64,000 nt of DNA, from NCBI RefSeq assembly GCF_002776525.5, contig NC_045438.1, positions 149,026,095-149,090,094 on the forward strand, read 5' to 3'. The first letter of the stretch is position 1. The number at the start of each line of letters is the position of its first letter. The position numbers were made by a program, and so were the translations under genes. Positions 11,791 to 23,411 of this stretch are shown here, piece after piece. This stretch comes from Piliocolobus tephrosceles. Its lineage: Eukaryota; Chordata; Mammalia; Primates; Cercopithecidae. Below the pieces are notes generated by a model. That model did no database searches and had not been told where the DNA came from. It was given only the letters and a program-made list of their open reading frames with translations.

Positions 11791-14700
11791 TTATTGTTTA
11801 CCTGGGTTATCTATTCTCAATTAATCAGCAAATCTGTCACTTGTAAACCATGAACAGATGTTGGATTAGATTTAGAGAACTATGTTAACTACTGGCATTT
11901 TTAAAGGACAAATAAATATAATCATTTTTTGCTATTTATGTATTTTCACTCATCTGTACATTAATTTCTATAACTCTATTAATGATATTTTTAAGAACAG
12001 TTTTAAAGTCTGAACGAATGCTTCTTGTGTGTATAGTCAACTTAAAACAATTTTAAACAGCCTAGAATTGTGTAGTACCTCTCTTAAATTCCAACCTCAG
12101 GTTTAAAAGCCTGTGTTACTTATCATCTATTGCTATTAACATTGTCATTGTGGAAGCTTATTGTATTTATGTGACAGACAATATTTGGACTTAAAATTTT
12201 TCAGATTTTTGTTTTGTTTACTGAGCTCTGATTCACATAAAAGTGGTAGCTCCAGTTTAATGTATGAATTCTGCTTGCGTGTGCGGCTTTCCTTCCCATT
12301 GAAACAGAAATGATCCCAGTGAGTGAAAAGCAAAGATAAGCTGAGAATAGAGTTGCAATCTTAGTTTGTGCAGGTGCTGTTTTGTTAACATCCTGGTGCA
12401 TGTGCATTGTATTTTTGCACACATAGTCATAGTCAATTTTTTTTTTTAGAACATGCATTACAATGTTCAGCTCATTACAAGTCATGACAAAGCTCCGTTG
12501 GAACCAAAGAGAAGACTCATGCTCTTTATATACCGAGAAGCTGTTCCCATTGTAACTCAAAGAATTCTAGTTCAGGAAATATCAACTGGCGATTTGCTTT
12601 GTGGGTTGTTTACAGACCAGCTACTTTTTGCCTTCCATTTTTTTAAATGTGCTGTATTGAGACAGTCTTACACTTTGAGGTTAGTCTTCTCAAACAGGCT
12701 TTAAGATGATAAAAATCACACCAGGTCCAGCTGGATCTTTATGTCACAAGACCGTCTCCCCTTTTCCTCTCTACTTCTTTTCCTCCATTCAGAGCTAAAA
12801 CAAACCACTTCATAAGAACCTCATGAAATTTTCCCCGTGTGCACTTTAGTTAAAAGACCCTCCTCGGTGGTGCATTCAACTCTGTGGGGACACTGTGCCA
12901 CAGTCAGCTTGCGGGGAGATCAAAGTGGAGAATCTTCAGCTTGCAGAATGCCTGATGTGTCCCTATAATGCATCTAGCAGGCCTTCTGAGTGCACTCTGT
13001 TTCAGAAGGCTGACGGGAAAGGGCATTTTATCATAACACAGAAGACATTCAAATTTTCAGATAGCTTAGAGGATCAAAATAATTGTATCTTCAATAGATG
13101 AAATGACGAAGTGGCTTTCCCCAGGTCAATGTCCACAGGGACACATTCTCAGGCATTTGGCAGCGGGGAGGGGGGGCATCAAATTTCTTCTTTTTTCCAA
13201 TCAGAAAATTTCTAATTTGATTTATAAATTATGAATGTAACTTCTCAATTCTTTAAAATATAAGCTGTGGAGAAGGGTTGTGTTTGCTACTACACACTTC
13301 AGCAGCTCAGGTAATACGGTGGGGGCATTTTAAGAAATAGAAAAACATGTTAAATATTGTGTATGCAGTTTTATTCTGGGCTTTTAAGCTTTCTCTCTCT
13401 CTCTCTGTCTCTCACTGGCTCGCTCTCTGTCTTTGGCAGACTGGTCTTGTCCTCAGCTAAACTATTTCCTGCCTATTAATTTTGAATGATAATTTAAGTT
13501 TCCTTGATAGATTATTTAGTATCTCAATTTCTTTACCAAATGCCTTTTTTTGCTGAAGGTCTAGTAAATAGTTTGACGGGTTTTGAAGGTGGAAGAATCT
13601 TTAAGAAATCGTTTTAGTTAAGTGTTGACCTTCACATTTTATGCAGTAGGGGTCTGAAATTTGTCCAATATTTCACATTTGCTAAGTGAATTACATATTT
13701 TATCTAATCTATGGCACCAAAGATTGTAAAATATGCCATCACTTTCTGTACTGATAAGACAGAAAAAAAAATATCAACTTAAATTATGAAATCACTTTGG
13801 CAGTAAGATATATCCAGATTAAAAAGAGATTATAAGCATAAGATCGTGCTGTTAATACAAACATATCTCTCCTTTATGAAATATATAATTTGCACCCTGT
13901 ATTTCATAAACATAGCAAATGTTGCAAAGAGTAGTCACATGTCTTCTCTAAGGGGAAATCAGGATAAACACTTAGATTGACTGGGGAGGCAGGCATAGGA
14001 AAGGTGAAATACCAAATCAAGTACACCAAGCTTTAAGACATGTTTTTTTTTGTGTTTTGTTTTTTGTTTTTGGCTAGAGGCTGTCCTAGGATTACTAATA
14101 GCCTACATAATAAGGCAAGTGTATCCAATATTCTCTTCTACTTACAGCGCCTTCCCTCTCTGCACATCGTAGTTCTTTGTTGCAGGGGATCACCTGAATG
14201 ATAGACATTGCTCAAAGTTCCTAAGCTTCATGAGAATGACTCCAGGGCATCGCTGCTGGTGCCGGTAGCTGTTCCCCAGTCTCAGGCCCTTAAACTCCTG
14301 TAGGGGGAGTGTGTCTAGATGCTGCCTCTCTTATCTGCTCAGATATTTAATCCACTGTCTCCACCAAACCAGAGTCATCTCTGGGGCTTGGAGGAGTGAT
14401 ACTACTAGCTTCCTCATATGACGGGATCCTAGGTCTAGCAATAATAGATACTTATTAGAAATAAAGGAGGTTGGGATATCCAAAACCAATTATATAGCTT
14501 TTGCTTTGAACCGCCTATTAATGTGTGGCGTAGACTATCAGTGTGAATAAAGAAACTGTAATAATTTGGACTTGATCCTTCTTTTATAAAATGTGTGGTC
14601 TGTAGATACCACCTTTGAGGAGAAATGGTATTTGTCATTTAGATTCTACTTGACTGCTAACTTGCTTTGGAAAAGTAGATGATTACTTTCTCCAAAAATG

Positions 14701-15680
14701 AAATGTAACACTCCAGTCTCCAATAAAAAGAAAAAAATGTAGCCTGTGTACCAACAAGTCTCAGGAACCATCCCTGCTTAATTAATATCTTGCTTTTGTG
14801 ACTCAATATTTTTTATTCTATTCAAAATACCACAAAATTAAGATAATAGCTCCACAAAATTGATTCAGAGATATTAATTATTTCTTTGCTTGTCTCCAGA
14901 CTTATTAGAATTCATTACTTTCTCCTGCTGTGGTTAATGTTGGCATAGTTTGGAGCTGGTATACTGCACCATTAACAATTTTTATAAGGCACCACGTATA
15001 TGATTATATCCCTTTGATTTTTAAAATGTCTTCATTTATTTCCTGGAAGTTATCAAGCTGACATAAAAAAAGCCAACATCTAATGGGAGTGAATTTTCAT
15101 AATGCTATTTTCATCAAATTTTATCCTCAGATATTGTATTTGGCCCTGTGACAAGCATTAGATTTCCTTTCTTGCACTTTTTCTTAATCTAATAAAACAT
15201 TTATTATGTATATTGACTGTATATTGTTAGCTGTAATATACTATGTATATTTTCTTGTTTTTATAAATGTTTTTCAACTAAAATTTTTGTAAGTAGAAGC
15301 AAGCCTTTTACAGCTAAATCTATGGATCACAAAACAAGAGGAGAAAATTGATGGTTGCCTGTTACACTAATGGAGCAGACAATCATGTATAATTTTTATC
15401 AAATTCTCATTGGCAATGGAATTTAATCTAACAGGACTATTTCAATATTGTTGGCTTCCTGCTTAACTTTAAGTTGGGTAACCCAATGGGCTGGTTACTT
15501 GTCTGTTGACTGTCAGCTCCATGCTCATGCATCTGTGTTTCTCTCTTAGAAGCAGGCTGAAAGTCTGCAAACTTTATTTTTAACAAGATTCGCTCCTTAC
15601 CAAGCAGCTTTCTTATACTCTCCTAGTGGGAAGTCCTAACAGGAAATTGGAAGGTGGGAATAAGATTGAGAGCATTTTAT
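11791..15680. other. unassigned stretch, A+T-rich
   Basis: About 3.9 kb with no gene I recognise. The open frame at 12895-13101 (68 codons) and the one at 12201-12560 minus (119 codons) have no known domain. A T/G-rich run is at 14042-14075. Confidence 0.45.
13391..13413. repeat. (TC)n microsatellite
   Basis: A short pyrimidine dinucleotide tract followed by a further imperfect CT-rich 25 bp. Confidence 0.85.
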
Positions 15681-16012
15681 AAAAAAGAACGAAATCATGT
15701 CTTTTGCAGGGACATGGAAGGAGCTGGAGGCCATTATCCTCAGCAAGCCAACACAGGAATGGCAAGTTCTCACTTATAAGTGGGAGCTAAATGATGAGAA
15801 CACATGGACACATAGAGGGGAACAATACACACTGGGGCCTTTCAGGGTGGCGGGTGGGAGGAGGGAGAAGGTCAGGAAAAATGACAAATGGGTATTAGGC
15901 TTCATAACTGGGTGATGAAATAATCTGTATAACAAACCCTCATGATACAGGTTTACCTGTGTAACAAACCTACACATCCTGCACATGTACCTCTGATCTT
16001 AAAATAAAGTTG
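15681..16012 (+). mobile_element. LINE-1: L1 3' end, 5'-truncated
   Basis: The last about 50 codons of ORF2 and the 3' UTR of a primate L1 (L1PA/L1PB type), in sense. It includes the ORF2 C-terminal coding block (15700-15790), the G-rich 3' UTR tract (15846-15875) and the terminal polyadenylation region 'cttaaaataaagttg'. The 72-codon frame here is a remnant of ORF2 plus UTR. Confidence 0.95.
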
Positions 16013-16566
16013 TTGTTTGTTTTTAAAAAAGATTGTGGGCATTTTTTCCTCTCTTGGCTTTAGGCAGTATATCAGCAGAGTAGCAGAAAAAGCAGGTTAC
16101 TTCTATGATCTTCCCAAGTAGTGGCAGTGGTGGCTCTGACCGCAGCAGGAGATTATCCAGCAACTTTAATGGCAGAGATCATGGGCTCTTGAATAGTATT
16201 TTCCCCTTTAGTCTCGTCACTGACAGGATAGAAGTATCATCTTGCAGTTACTGATCAAACCCTCTCCTTTTTGCTCTTTTGGGCCTTCCAGTATTGAGTA
16301 ACCAGTTTCCTACATGGTTACCTCCATTAGAAATTCCTCAAGTTGTTTCAGTTTTCCTGACTGAGCTCTGACTGATGGATCTAGTAGAACCATATAGAAC
16401 CTTTGCACACAGCAAGGAAAAGCCCAAATAAGGAACCATGGGAACTTGATAGTAGTTGTTCAGATAGGTCTCAATTAATGAGCAAATATTATTAAATGTC
16501 TATAGGCAACGTGTTGCACAAAGTTGTAATAATAAAGAATAGAAAGATTGTATATTTTGGCGAAGT
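16013..16566. other. unassigned stretch
   Basis: No gene or confident repeat recognised. Confidence 0.45.
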
Positions 16567-16581
16567 AGGTTGCCAGTTTAC

Positions 16582-16897
16582 TTATTTATTCATTTATTTT
16601 ATTTCATTTTTTTGAGACAGGGTATTACTCTCTTACCCAGGCTGGAGTACAGTGGTGCAATCATGGCTCACTGCAGCCTCAACCTCCTGAGCTCAGGTGA
16701 TCCTCCCACCTCAGCCTCCTAGGTAGCTGGGACTACAGACATGCACCACCATGCCTGGGTATTTTTCGGTATTTTTTTGTAGAGATGAGGTTTCACCATG
16801 TTCCCCAGGCTGGTTTTGAATTCCTGAGCTTAGGCCACCTGCCCACCTAGGCCTCCCCAAATGCTGGGATTATAGGCATTAGCCAGTGTGCCCAGTG
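16582..16897 (-). mobile_element. Alu: Alu SINE (J-like), antisense
   Basis: A full-length, strongly diverged antisense Alu with a degenerate T-rich tail (16582-16612). The flanks carry a 15-bp target-site duplication with one mismatch, aggttgccagtttac (16567-16581) and aggttgccaatttac (16898-16912). Confidence 0.96.
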
Positions 16898-18034
16898 AGG
16901 TTGCCAATTTACAATTCAGGGAGAATCTTCCTTGGATTCTAAATATTAAATAATGAGCTGTCTTTACTCAGTTCACACCCATTTGATCACAAGAACAAGC
17001 ACATCTCATACCCTCACATTTCCCCCATTAATACAGAACTCTCAGCTACTGCCCAATACTGACCATTTTCCACTGTCTCATTCCATCAGATTCATTAATG
17101 ATCATGAAAAGCACAGCTGCAGTGTTGCCATGAAGCCACTTCCTACCTCCTCTAGCTTCCAATATTTACTCATTCTGGAAAGAGTTCTTTCTGTTAATTT
17201 CCACTTCGTTAGAACCCCCAATAGATAAGGCGCTTTTGCCCCAATTGGTCACGAAATTTTAGTATCATATCTAATTGAAGTTTTGCTCTTTATTACAACC
17301 CTCTCTCCCTAAGCAGAGGGTGGGGTTATGTGAATAAAAGGCACAGCATGTACTCAAAATACCCTTTCCCCTTTGGCTGTTCACTTAAGCGTCTCAATAT
17401 GTTCTCCCTCAATGTGTTCTATCAAGGAGCATTCTTAGTTTGCACCCTCTCCCCACCACATCTCCAGTGCCCCCAAAGATGTCAATATCCTATGATAAGT
17501 TCAACTTAGGCTAAAGCTGGTGTCCTAGCTATACACTGATAGCCCAATTCACTGAATATTTCTAGTGTCACTGGTATTGTCTGTGTTTATGTTGGACTCC
17601 ATTGGCTGAAATTTGGACAAATCAATTTCTCTGTGCCTAAACTTCCTGACATGTTTAAAAAGAACAAAAACGGGAGTGGTGAGGCATGTATGTGGGATAC
17701 TGACAATTCACTCCTGATAGCAGTTGATCCCAAAATACTTCTTGTAAATATCTATTATTTAAATGCTGAATAAGTGATAATAAAGTTTATTTTATTATTT
17801 TGCTTCAATAACACAGCCTCAAAGCTCTGTGATCCAATTTTCTAGTTCATTTTTTCTCAGTCACCTAATATCATCGTTGCATGGGATTCAAGCCCCTTAG
17901 TGTTAATTTAGGGACTCAATTACTTTTGGGGAGTTTGCTGGCTTCTAGCTCTTTTAACTTTCAAACCAAGTTTAAAGAGAGTCAGAGAGTCATTGAAAGT
18001 CACTTCAAGTAATGTTTTAAGGCAAACCATCCTA

Positions 18035-18037
<3 letters not shown>

Positions 18038-18070
<33 letters not shown>
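18038..18070. repeat. 33-bp pure T tract
   Basis: An uninterrupted run of 33 T. No Alu or L1 body is attached on either side, so it is not an obvious SINE tail. Confidence 0.95.
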
Positions 18071-18073
<3 letters not shown>

Positions 18074-18238
18074 TACATGGTGCTAAGTAAAGTTTAACTC
18101 TTAAAAGATTAACTATGGTGTAATGCCTATGTACTGTCCATGGACAGTTTCCTGGTCTCACCTGGGCTAATTATTTGTGAATTATTCTCTGTTTTCAACT
18201 AAAGTGTGCATATACATACACACACATGCACAATGACT

Positions 18239-18268
18239 TGTGCGTGCGTGCGTGCGTGTGTGTGTGTA
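18239..18268. repeat. (TGCG)n/(TG)n microsatellite
   Basis: Alternating purine-pyrimidine: a compound TGCG then TG repeat, preceded by a short CA-rich segment (18212-18231). Such tracts can adopt left-handed DNA in vitro; that is known of the class, not shown here. Confidence 0.9.
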
Positions 18269-18834
18269 AATTCTGTTTCTTATGCCATTCACTTTGTGTG
18301 TGCCAGTAGGGGCCTCTGAGGGATCACATCACAAGGAGCCGAGGATATGGCAGAGAAGCTCCTTTTTCAACCATTTTATTGTGGCTCTGTAGCCTATATA
18401 GTAGCACAAGGCTTTAGGGCAAGGCTCCCTGCATTACCTTTCTCTCTTATTATAGGTCCATCTCAGAGTTAATATTTCCTCCAAGGAGGTGATGCTGTAA
18501 TAAAGATAATTAAATTGAAATTTAATATATTGGGGCATTGTACTATAGCTTTATATCAGATGAAGGTTCTGAGAGAAACCATTACTGTGAGGGTGGAGTG
18601 TGTGGTACGTAATTAACAATTATGTTTGTCAGGTTTATGAAACAGAAAATTAATAACATGGAGACTAAAACAGTGAACAAAGCTGAAAATTCTAAATTAA
18701 AGTGACTAGGGCGTCATTTACCCCTAGAGCAATAGGTGTCTTTCTCTTTCAGAAATAGAATGCAGGATTATCTTGATTTACTCACTTAAAAAAAAAAAAC
18801 TTGCACTCCCAGACAGAATAATTTCTCTTTAGCG

Positions 18835-18898
18835 CAATGATTCTCAATCTTGGCTTTGCATTATAATTACTTAGAAAGCTTTTTAAAATCCAGGTGCC
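18835..18898 (+). mobile_element. MER5: MER5-like hAT DNA transposon, left part
   Basis: The left terminal part of a small non-autonomous hAT-Charlie element (about 65 bp) that begins caatgattctcaa. It is cut at a LINE-1 insertion and resumes at 21144. The sequence at the break, aaaatccaggtgcc (18885-18898), is repeated at 21144-21157 with one mismatch and is the L1 target-site duplication. Confidence 0.8.
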
Positions 18899-20296
18899 TT
18901 TTTAAATATGCTGTTGGCCACCTAAATGTTTCTTTTGAAAAATGTCTGTTCATGCCTCCTGTCCACTTTTTAATATATATATATTTTTTTGCTTGTAAAT
19001 TTAACTTCCTTCTGGATACTAAACCTTTGTTGGATATATAGCTTGCAAATATTTTCTCTCATTTTTTGGTTGTCTGTTTACTCTTTTGCTGTGCAGAAGC
19101 TCTATAATTTAATTAGATCCCATTTGTCAATTTTTGTTGCAATTGCTTTGGCAACTTCATCATAAAATCTTTGCCTGATCTTATGTCCAGAATGGTTATC
19201 TTTCAGGTCTTTTTTTTTTTTTTTTATAGTTTTAGGTTTTACATTTAAGTCTTTAAGCCATCTCGAGTTGACTTCTGTACATGGTATAAGAAAGAAATCC
19301 AGTTTCAGTCTTCTGCATATGGCTAGCCAGTTATCCTAGAACTGTTTTTTGAATAGGGAGTCTTTCCCCATTGTTTATTTTTGTCAATTTTGTTGAAGAT
19401 CAGATGGCTGTAGGTGTGTGGCTTTGTTTCCGAACTTTCTATTCTATTTCGTTGGTCTATGTGTCTGTTTTTGTACCAGTACCATGCTGTTTTGGTTACT
19501 GTAGTCTTGTAGTATAGTTTGATGTGAGAGAATGTGATGCCTTCAGCTGTGTTCTTTTTGCTTAGGATTGCCATGGCTTTGGGGGCTCTTTTCTTTTTTT
19601 TTTTTTTGTTCCATTTGAATTTTAAAATAGTTTCTTTTCTAATTATCTGAAGGATGTCATTGATAGTTTATAGAAATAGCATTGAATTTGTAAACTGCTT
19701 TGGGCAATATGGCCATTTTAATAATATTGATTCTTCCTCTTCGTGAGCATGGAATATTTTTGCATTTGTTTGTGCCATTTCTGATGCCTTTGAGCAGTAT
19801 TTTATAATTCTTGTTGTAGAGCTCTTTCACCTCCTTGGATAGCTGTATTCCTAGATATTTTATTCTTTTTGTGGCTGTGGTGAATGAGATTGCATTATTG
19901 ATTTGGCTGTCAGCTTGGACGTTGGTGTATAGGAATGCTACTGATTTTTGTACCTTGATTTTATATCCTAAAACTTTGATGAAGTTGTTCATCAGATCAG
20001 GGAGCTGAGACTACGGGGTTTTCTAGACATAGAATCATATTGTTTGCAAACAGGAATAGTTTGACTTTCTCTTTTCCTATTTGGATGTCTTTTTTCTTTC
20101 TCTTGCCTGAATACTCTGGTTAGTATTTCCAGTACTGTGTTGGATAGGAGTGGTAGGAGTGGGCATCCTTGTCTCATGCTGGTTTTCAGGGTAAATGCTT
20201 CCAGCCTTTTTCCATTCAGTATGAGGTTGGCTGTGGGTTTGTCATAGGTGACTTTTATTATTTTGAGGTATGTTCCTTCATGCCTAGTTTGTTGAC
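18899..20296 (-). mobile_element. LINE-1: L1, inverted 5' segment of a twin-primed insertion
   Basis: About 1.4 kb of L1 ORF2 (middle and 3' portions) in reverse orientation. Read on the minus strand it runs from the reverse transcriptase region towards the ORF2 C-terminal region, broken by stops and T-run expansions at 19209-19227 and 19589-19607. It joins at 20296/20297 to the rest of the same element in the opposite orientation. The breakpoints meet with essentially no loss, since the ORF2 text ending at 18899 continues at 20297. Confidence 0.93.
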
Positions 20297-21125
20297 AATG
20301 CTCAACTTCACTAATTATTAGAGAAATGAAAATAATCTCGTATCAGTCAGAATGGCTATTATTAAAATAACAGATGATGGCCTGGCAAGGTTGTAGAGAA
20401 AAAGGAATGCTTATACACTGCTGGTGGTAATGTAAAGTTCAGCCATTGTAGAAAGCAGTTTGTTGATTTCTCAAAGAACTCAAAATAGAATTACCACTGG
20501 ATCCAGGAATCCCATTGTTGAGTATATACCTAAAATAATGTAAATCATTCTACCACAAAAAGGCACATGCACACGTATGTTCATTGCAGCACTGTTCACA
20601 ATAGCAAAGACATGGAATCAACCTAAATGTCCATCAACGGTAGACTGGATTTTTAAAAGATGTTACATATAAACCATGGAATACTATGCAGCCATAAAAA
20701 AGAATGAGATCATGTCCTTGGCAGCAACATGGATGGAGCTGGAGGCCATGATCCTAAGCAAACTAACACAGGAACAGAAAACCAAATACTGCACATTCTC
20801 ACTTATAGGTGGGAGCTAAAATTTGAGCACACATGAACACAAAGAAGGGAATTACATCAACTGGGGCCTACTTGAGGGTGGAAGGTGGGAGGAGGGTAAG
20901 GATCCAAAAACTACCTGCCATCTCTAATTCCTTTGAATAGTGTCTTCTGAATCTCCTTGTAGAGGCCTTGCACCTCCTTAGTTATTGGGTATTATGCTTA
21001 TTACCAAGGGGTGACAAAATAATCTGTACACCAAATCCCTGCGACATGCAATTTACCTATCTTTCAAATCTGCACAAGTACGCCTGAACCTAAAATAAAA
21101 GTTAAAAAAAAAAAAAAAAAAAAAA
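20297..21125 (+). mobile_element. LINE-1: L1, sense 3' segment of the same insertion
   Basis: The ORF2 3' end and 3' UTR in sense, ending with a 20-A tail (21106-21125). Its first bases (aatgctcaacttc) are the direct continuation of the ORF2 text that ends the inverted segment at 18899. After the A tail come 15 bp (21126-21140) and a short second A run, then the target duplication. This could be a very short 3' transduction. It carries an internal foreign piece at 20917-20984. Confidence 0.93.
20917..20984 (-). repeat. antisense L1 snippet inside a sense L1 3' UTR
   Basis: About 68 bp that interrupt the sense 3' UTR text. They resemble antisense ORF2 sequence, and the closest match in the window is 19780-19850 in the inverted half, at roughly 70% identity by eye. 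The UTR resumes at 'ttgggtattatgctta'. Confidence 0.65.
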
Positions 21126-21143
21126 GGTCCTTGGTGATATAAA

Positions 21144-21269
21144 AAAATCCAGATGCCCAGGTCCATCCCAGACCAATCAAAGTAAAACCTCTGGGAGTGG
21201 GACCCAAGTACCAGTATATTAAAAAGCTCTCTAGGTGATCCCAATGTGTAGCCAAAGTGGGAGATCCTG
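21144..21269 (+). mobile_element. MER5: MER5-like hAT DNA transposon, right part
   Basis: The remaining about 125 bp of the element split by the L1. It includes the 'cccagaccaatcaaag' and 'ctctgggagtggga' blocks and ends near gagatcctg, matching the MER5 3' terminal inverted repeat imperfectly. Confidence 0.8.
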
Positions 21270-21985
21270 TTAGTAAATGTTTAGTGTGGTGATTGATTTC
21301 CCTGGAGGAGAGTGTTAGGTTAGAAGAAAAGAAAAAAGAAAAAAACAAAAAAACAAAAAACCAGGAAAGTATGACTGCATAACAATCAAGTATTCATAGA
21401 CTGTACTTATTCTGACAAATAAAAATTTACAGAATTTGTCCACGAACAGGAGGTATTATTAAGACAGTACTGCCATTTCTGATATTTTGATACTCACGTT
21501 TCCTGGGAAAACAGCTCAGAGAAATCTTGGCCCCTTCCTAGACTCCACTCTCTGGGCTACCAAAACTCATGAATGTTGAATGAGGCCACGGAATTTCCCA
21601 AATTATTATGGGCAAATACTGGTTCTGTCTTTGCCAGTCTGGGCTCTTATAAACTCCATGGCAGAATGAGAGGGAAATATGGCCAGAGTGATGATCACAC
21701 AACCAGGAAGGAGAAGAAAGTATGCTTGGCAAATCCGCATTCTAACCATGCCTTCTGCATAAAGGCAGGGTCTGGGATCTCTGCAGAAGCTGGTATAAGT
21801 ATGTGTGTCACATCACACGTGCACAAACACACACACACAATCTCAGAATATACCTGCATAAATAGCATTCCTGTATTGGTCTTTTTGAGTTTAAGAGGTC
21901 ACCAAACTAGACTGGATTGGAGGTAAGTTTACTATTTATTGATTTGCATAATTTATCTTTTGTGAATTATGTATTTTGAAGCTCT

Positions 21986-22083
21986 TCTCCTGGTAATTCT
22001 GATGTACTTTTATTGAGAACCTTTTAATTTGACATCTCCTGGTGATTCTGATATGCTTTTATTGAGAACCTTTGAATTTGACA
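21986..22083. repeat. 49-bp tandem duplication
   Basis: Two adjacent copies of a 49-bp unit beginning tctcctggt (21986-22034 and 22035-22083), with four differences. It is a local duplication rather than an interspersed repeat. Confidence 0.95.
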
Positions 22084-23363
22084 ATGATAAACCATTGAAG
22101 TATATTCTCAAAGACTGCTTATGAAGCCACTGAATTTTGCCTGTTCTGTGGAATTTGAGTGTATCTTGTGCTTAAGAAAAGAGGGGAAAACAAAGAGTTG
22201 TGTGGCAGCCAGACTATGTCCTGGGATTTATAGGCTGGAAATTTTTTTCTCCTGTTTCAATTTTGACATAAACTATGAGAGTTAAAAACTAACTAGATAA
22301 ACTTTCTCTTGCTTCATCACACTTAGAAGAAATGAGGTATTTATTTTTAACCACAATCAGTGAGATTATAATGGTTTGTTTTTCCACTTGGTCATACACA
22401 ACGTAACCACAAGACTTTGGCAACGTTTATTCTCATTTAGATCAGTTTTTCCCACTGTATATTTTTCTACAGAGATTATTCAGATTTTTCTGTCACTAAA
22501 TCTAAAGAATGAGGAAAAGTAATTATGCATGTGACTAAGAACAAAGGACTAAGCCTATGAAAATATTAAAGCCTTGAAATTTAAATTGAGTTAATCACAT
22601 TTATCAATACAACTCATTTTGTAATTTGCTTTCTCTTTTATTAAATACTACCGCTTAAATTGGTAGACCATGGCTGTATCTATGTAACCAAATAACTAGA
22701 ATGTAGCCTTGTAGTGTTGGCTCTTTCTGCTGTTTTTCATGGTACCTGTGATGTCTACCCAGACATGACAAGTAGCTATCTAAATATTACTTTGTAATGC
22801 TTGATTTGTTGCCTGTGAATTGCCCTGGTCTCATAGAATTGTACTTCAAATATTATACTTTCCAAATGACCTTAAATTTTCTACCACCAGACTATTTAGG
22901 TGTTTAGATACCTTAAAGAATGGGGACCATTTTAACAAGTAATTTACATATATTAATGATTATTTTGAAAACCCTAAAAATTGGAATTACAAGTGATCTA
23001 ATTTTATCTCATGCAAAACCTCTATTTTTAATGCCAATCCTAACATGTTAACCAAAGTCAAAGTAAAATTTCTATGAAAAATCTCAGGATAAAGCAAAAT
23101 CTAGGCAAGAGGTGTGATTTATTTCAGAAACATTTTTAAAGTTCTTTATCATTCAGTGATTTCACCAAGATCACAGTTTTTATGACAGCAAGTTAAAAAA
23201 ATTTTTTGATTTACAGAAGGGAATTTTTTAACATTAACATTTATTTACCTGTAAAGCGAAAACCAGTATTTAGTTCTTTGAGTTGTATATCTGATGTTGA
23301 TCAAGCTCTGTTTTTCTGTTTTTACAGTTGCCTCATGCTTGGGACAGGCAGGTGAGAAATCTC

Positions 23364-23411
23364 AGGAATAAGTAACAGGAATAAGTAACTAAAATCTCAG
23401 GAATAAGTAAC
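23364..23411. repeat. 13-bp repeat, three copies
   Basis: The unit aggaataagtaac occurs at 23364-23376, 23377-23389 and 23399-23411. The first and third copies share a longer block beginning aaatctc. Confidence 0.93.

Larger units (their letters stand above)
16913..18834. other. unassigned stretch
   Basis: About 1.9 kb with no recognisable gene. A weak MIR-like core (17612-17665, aatttctctgtgcctaaactt) is possible. Confidence 0.45.

Noticed and set aside
19657..19992. 111-codon minus-strand frame with reverse-transcriptase-like text
   Set aside because: A fragment of L1 ORF2 in the inverted half of the L1; broken on both sides, not a gene.
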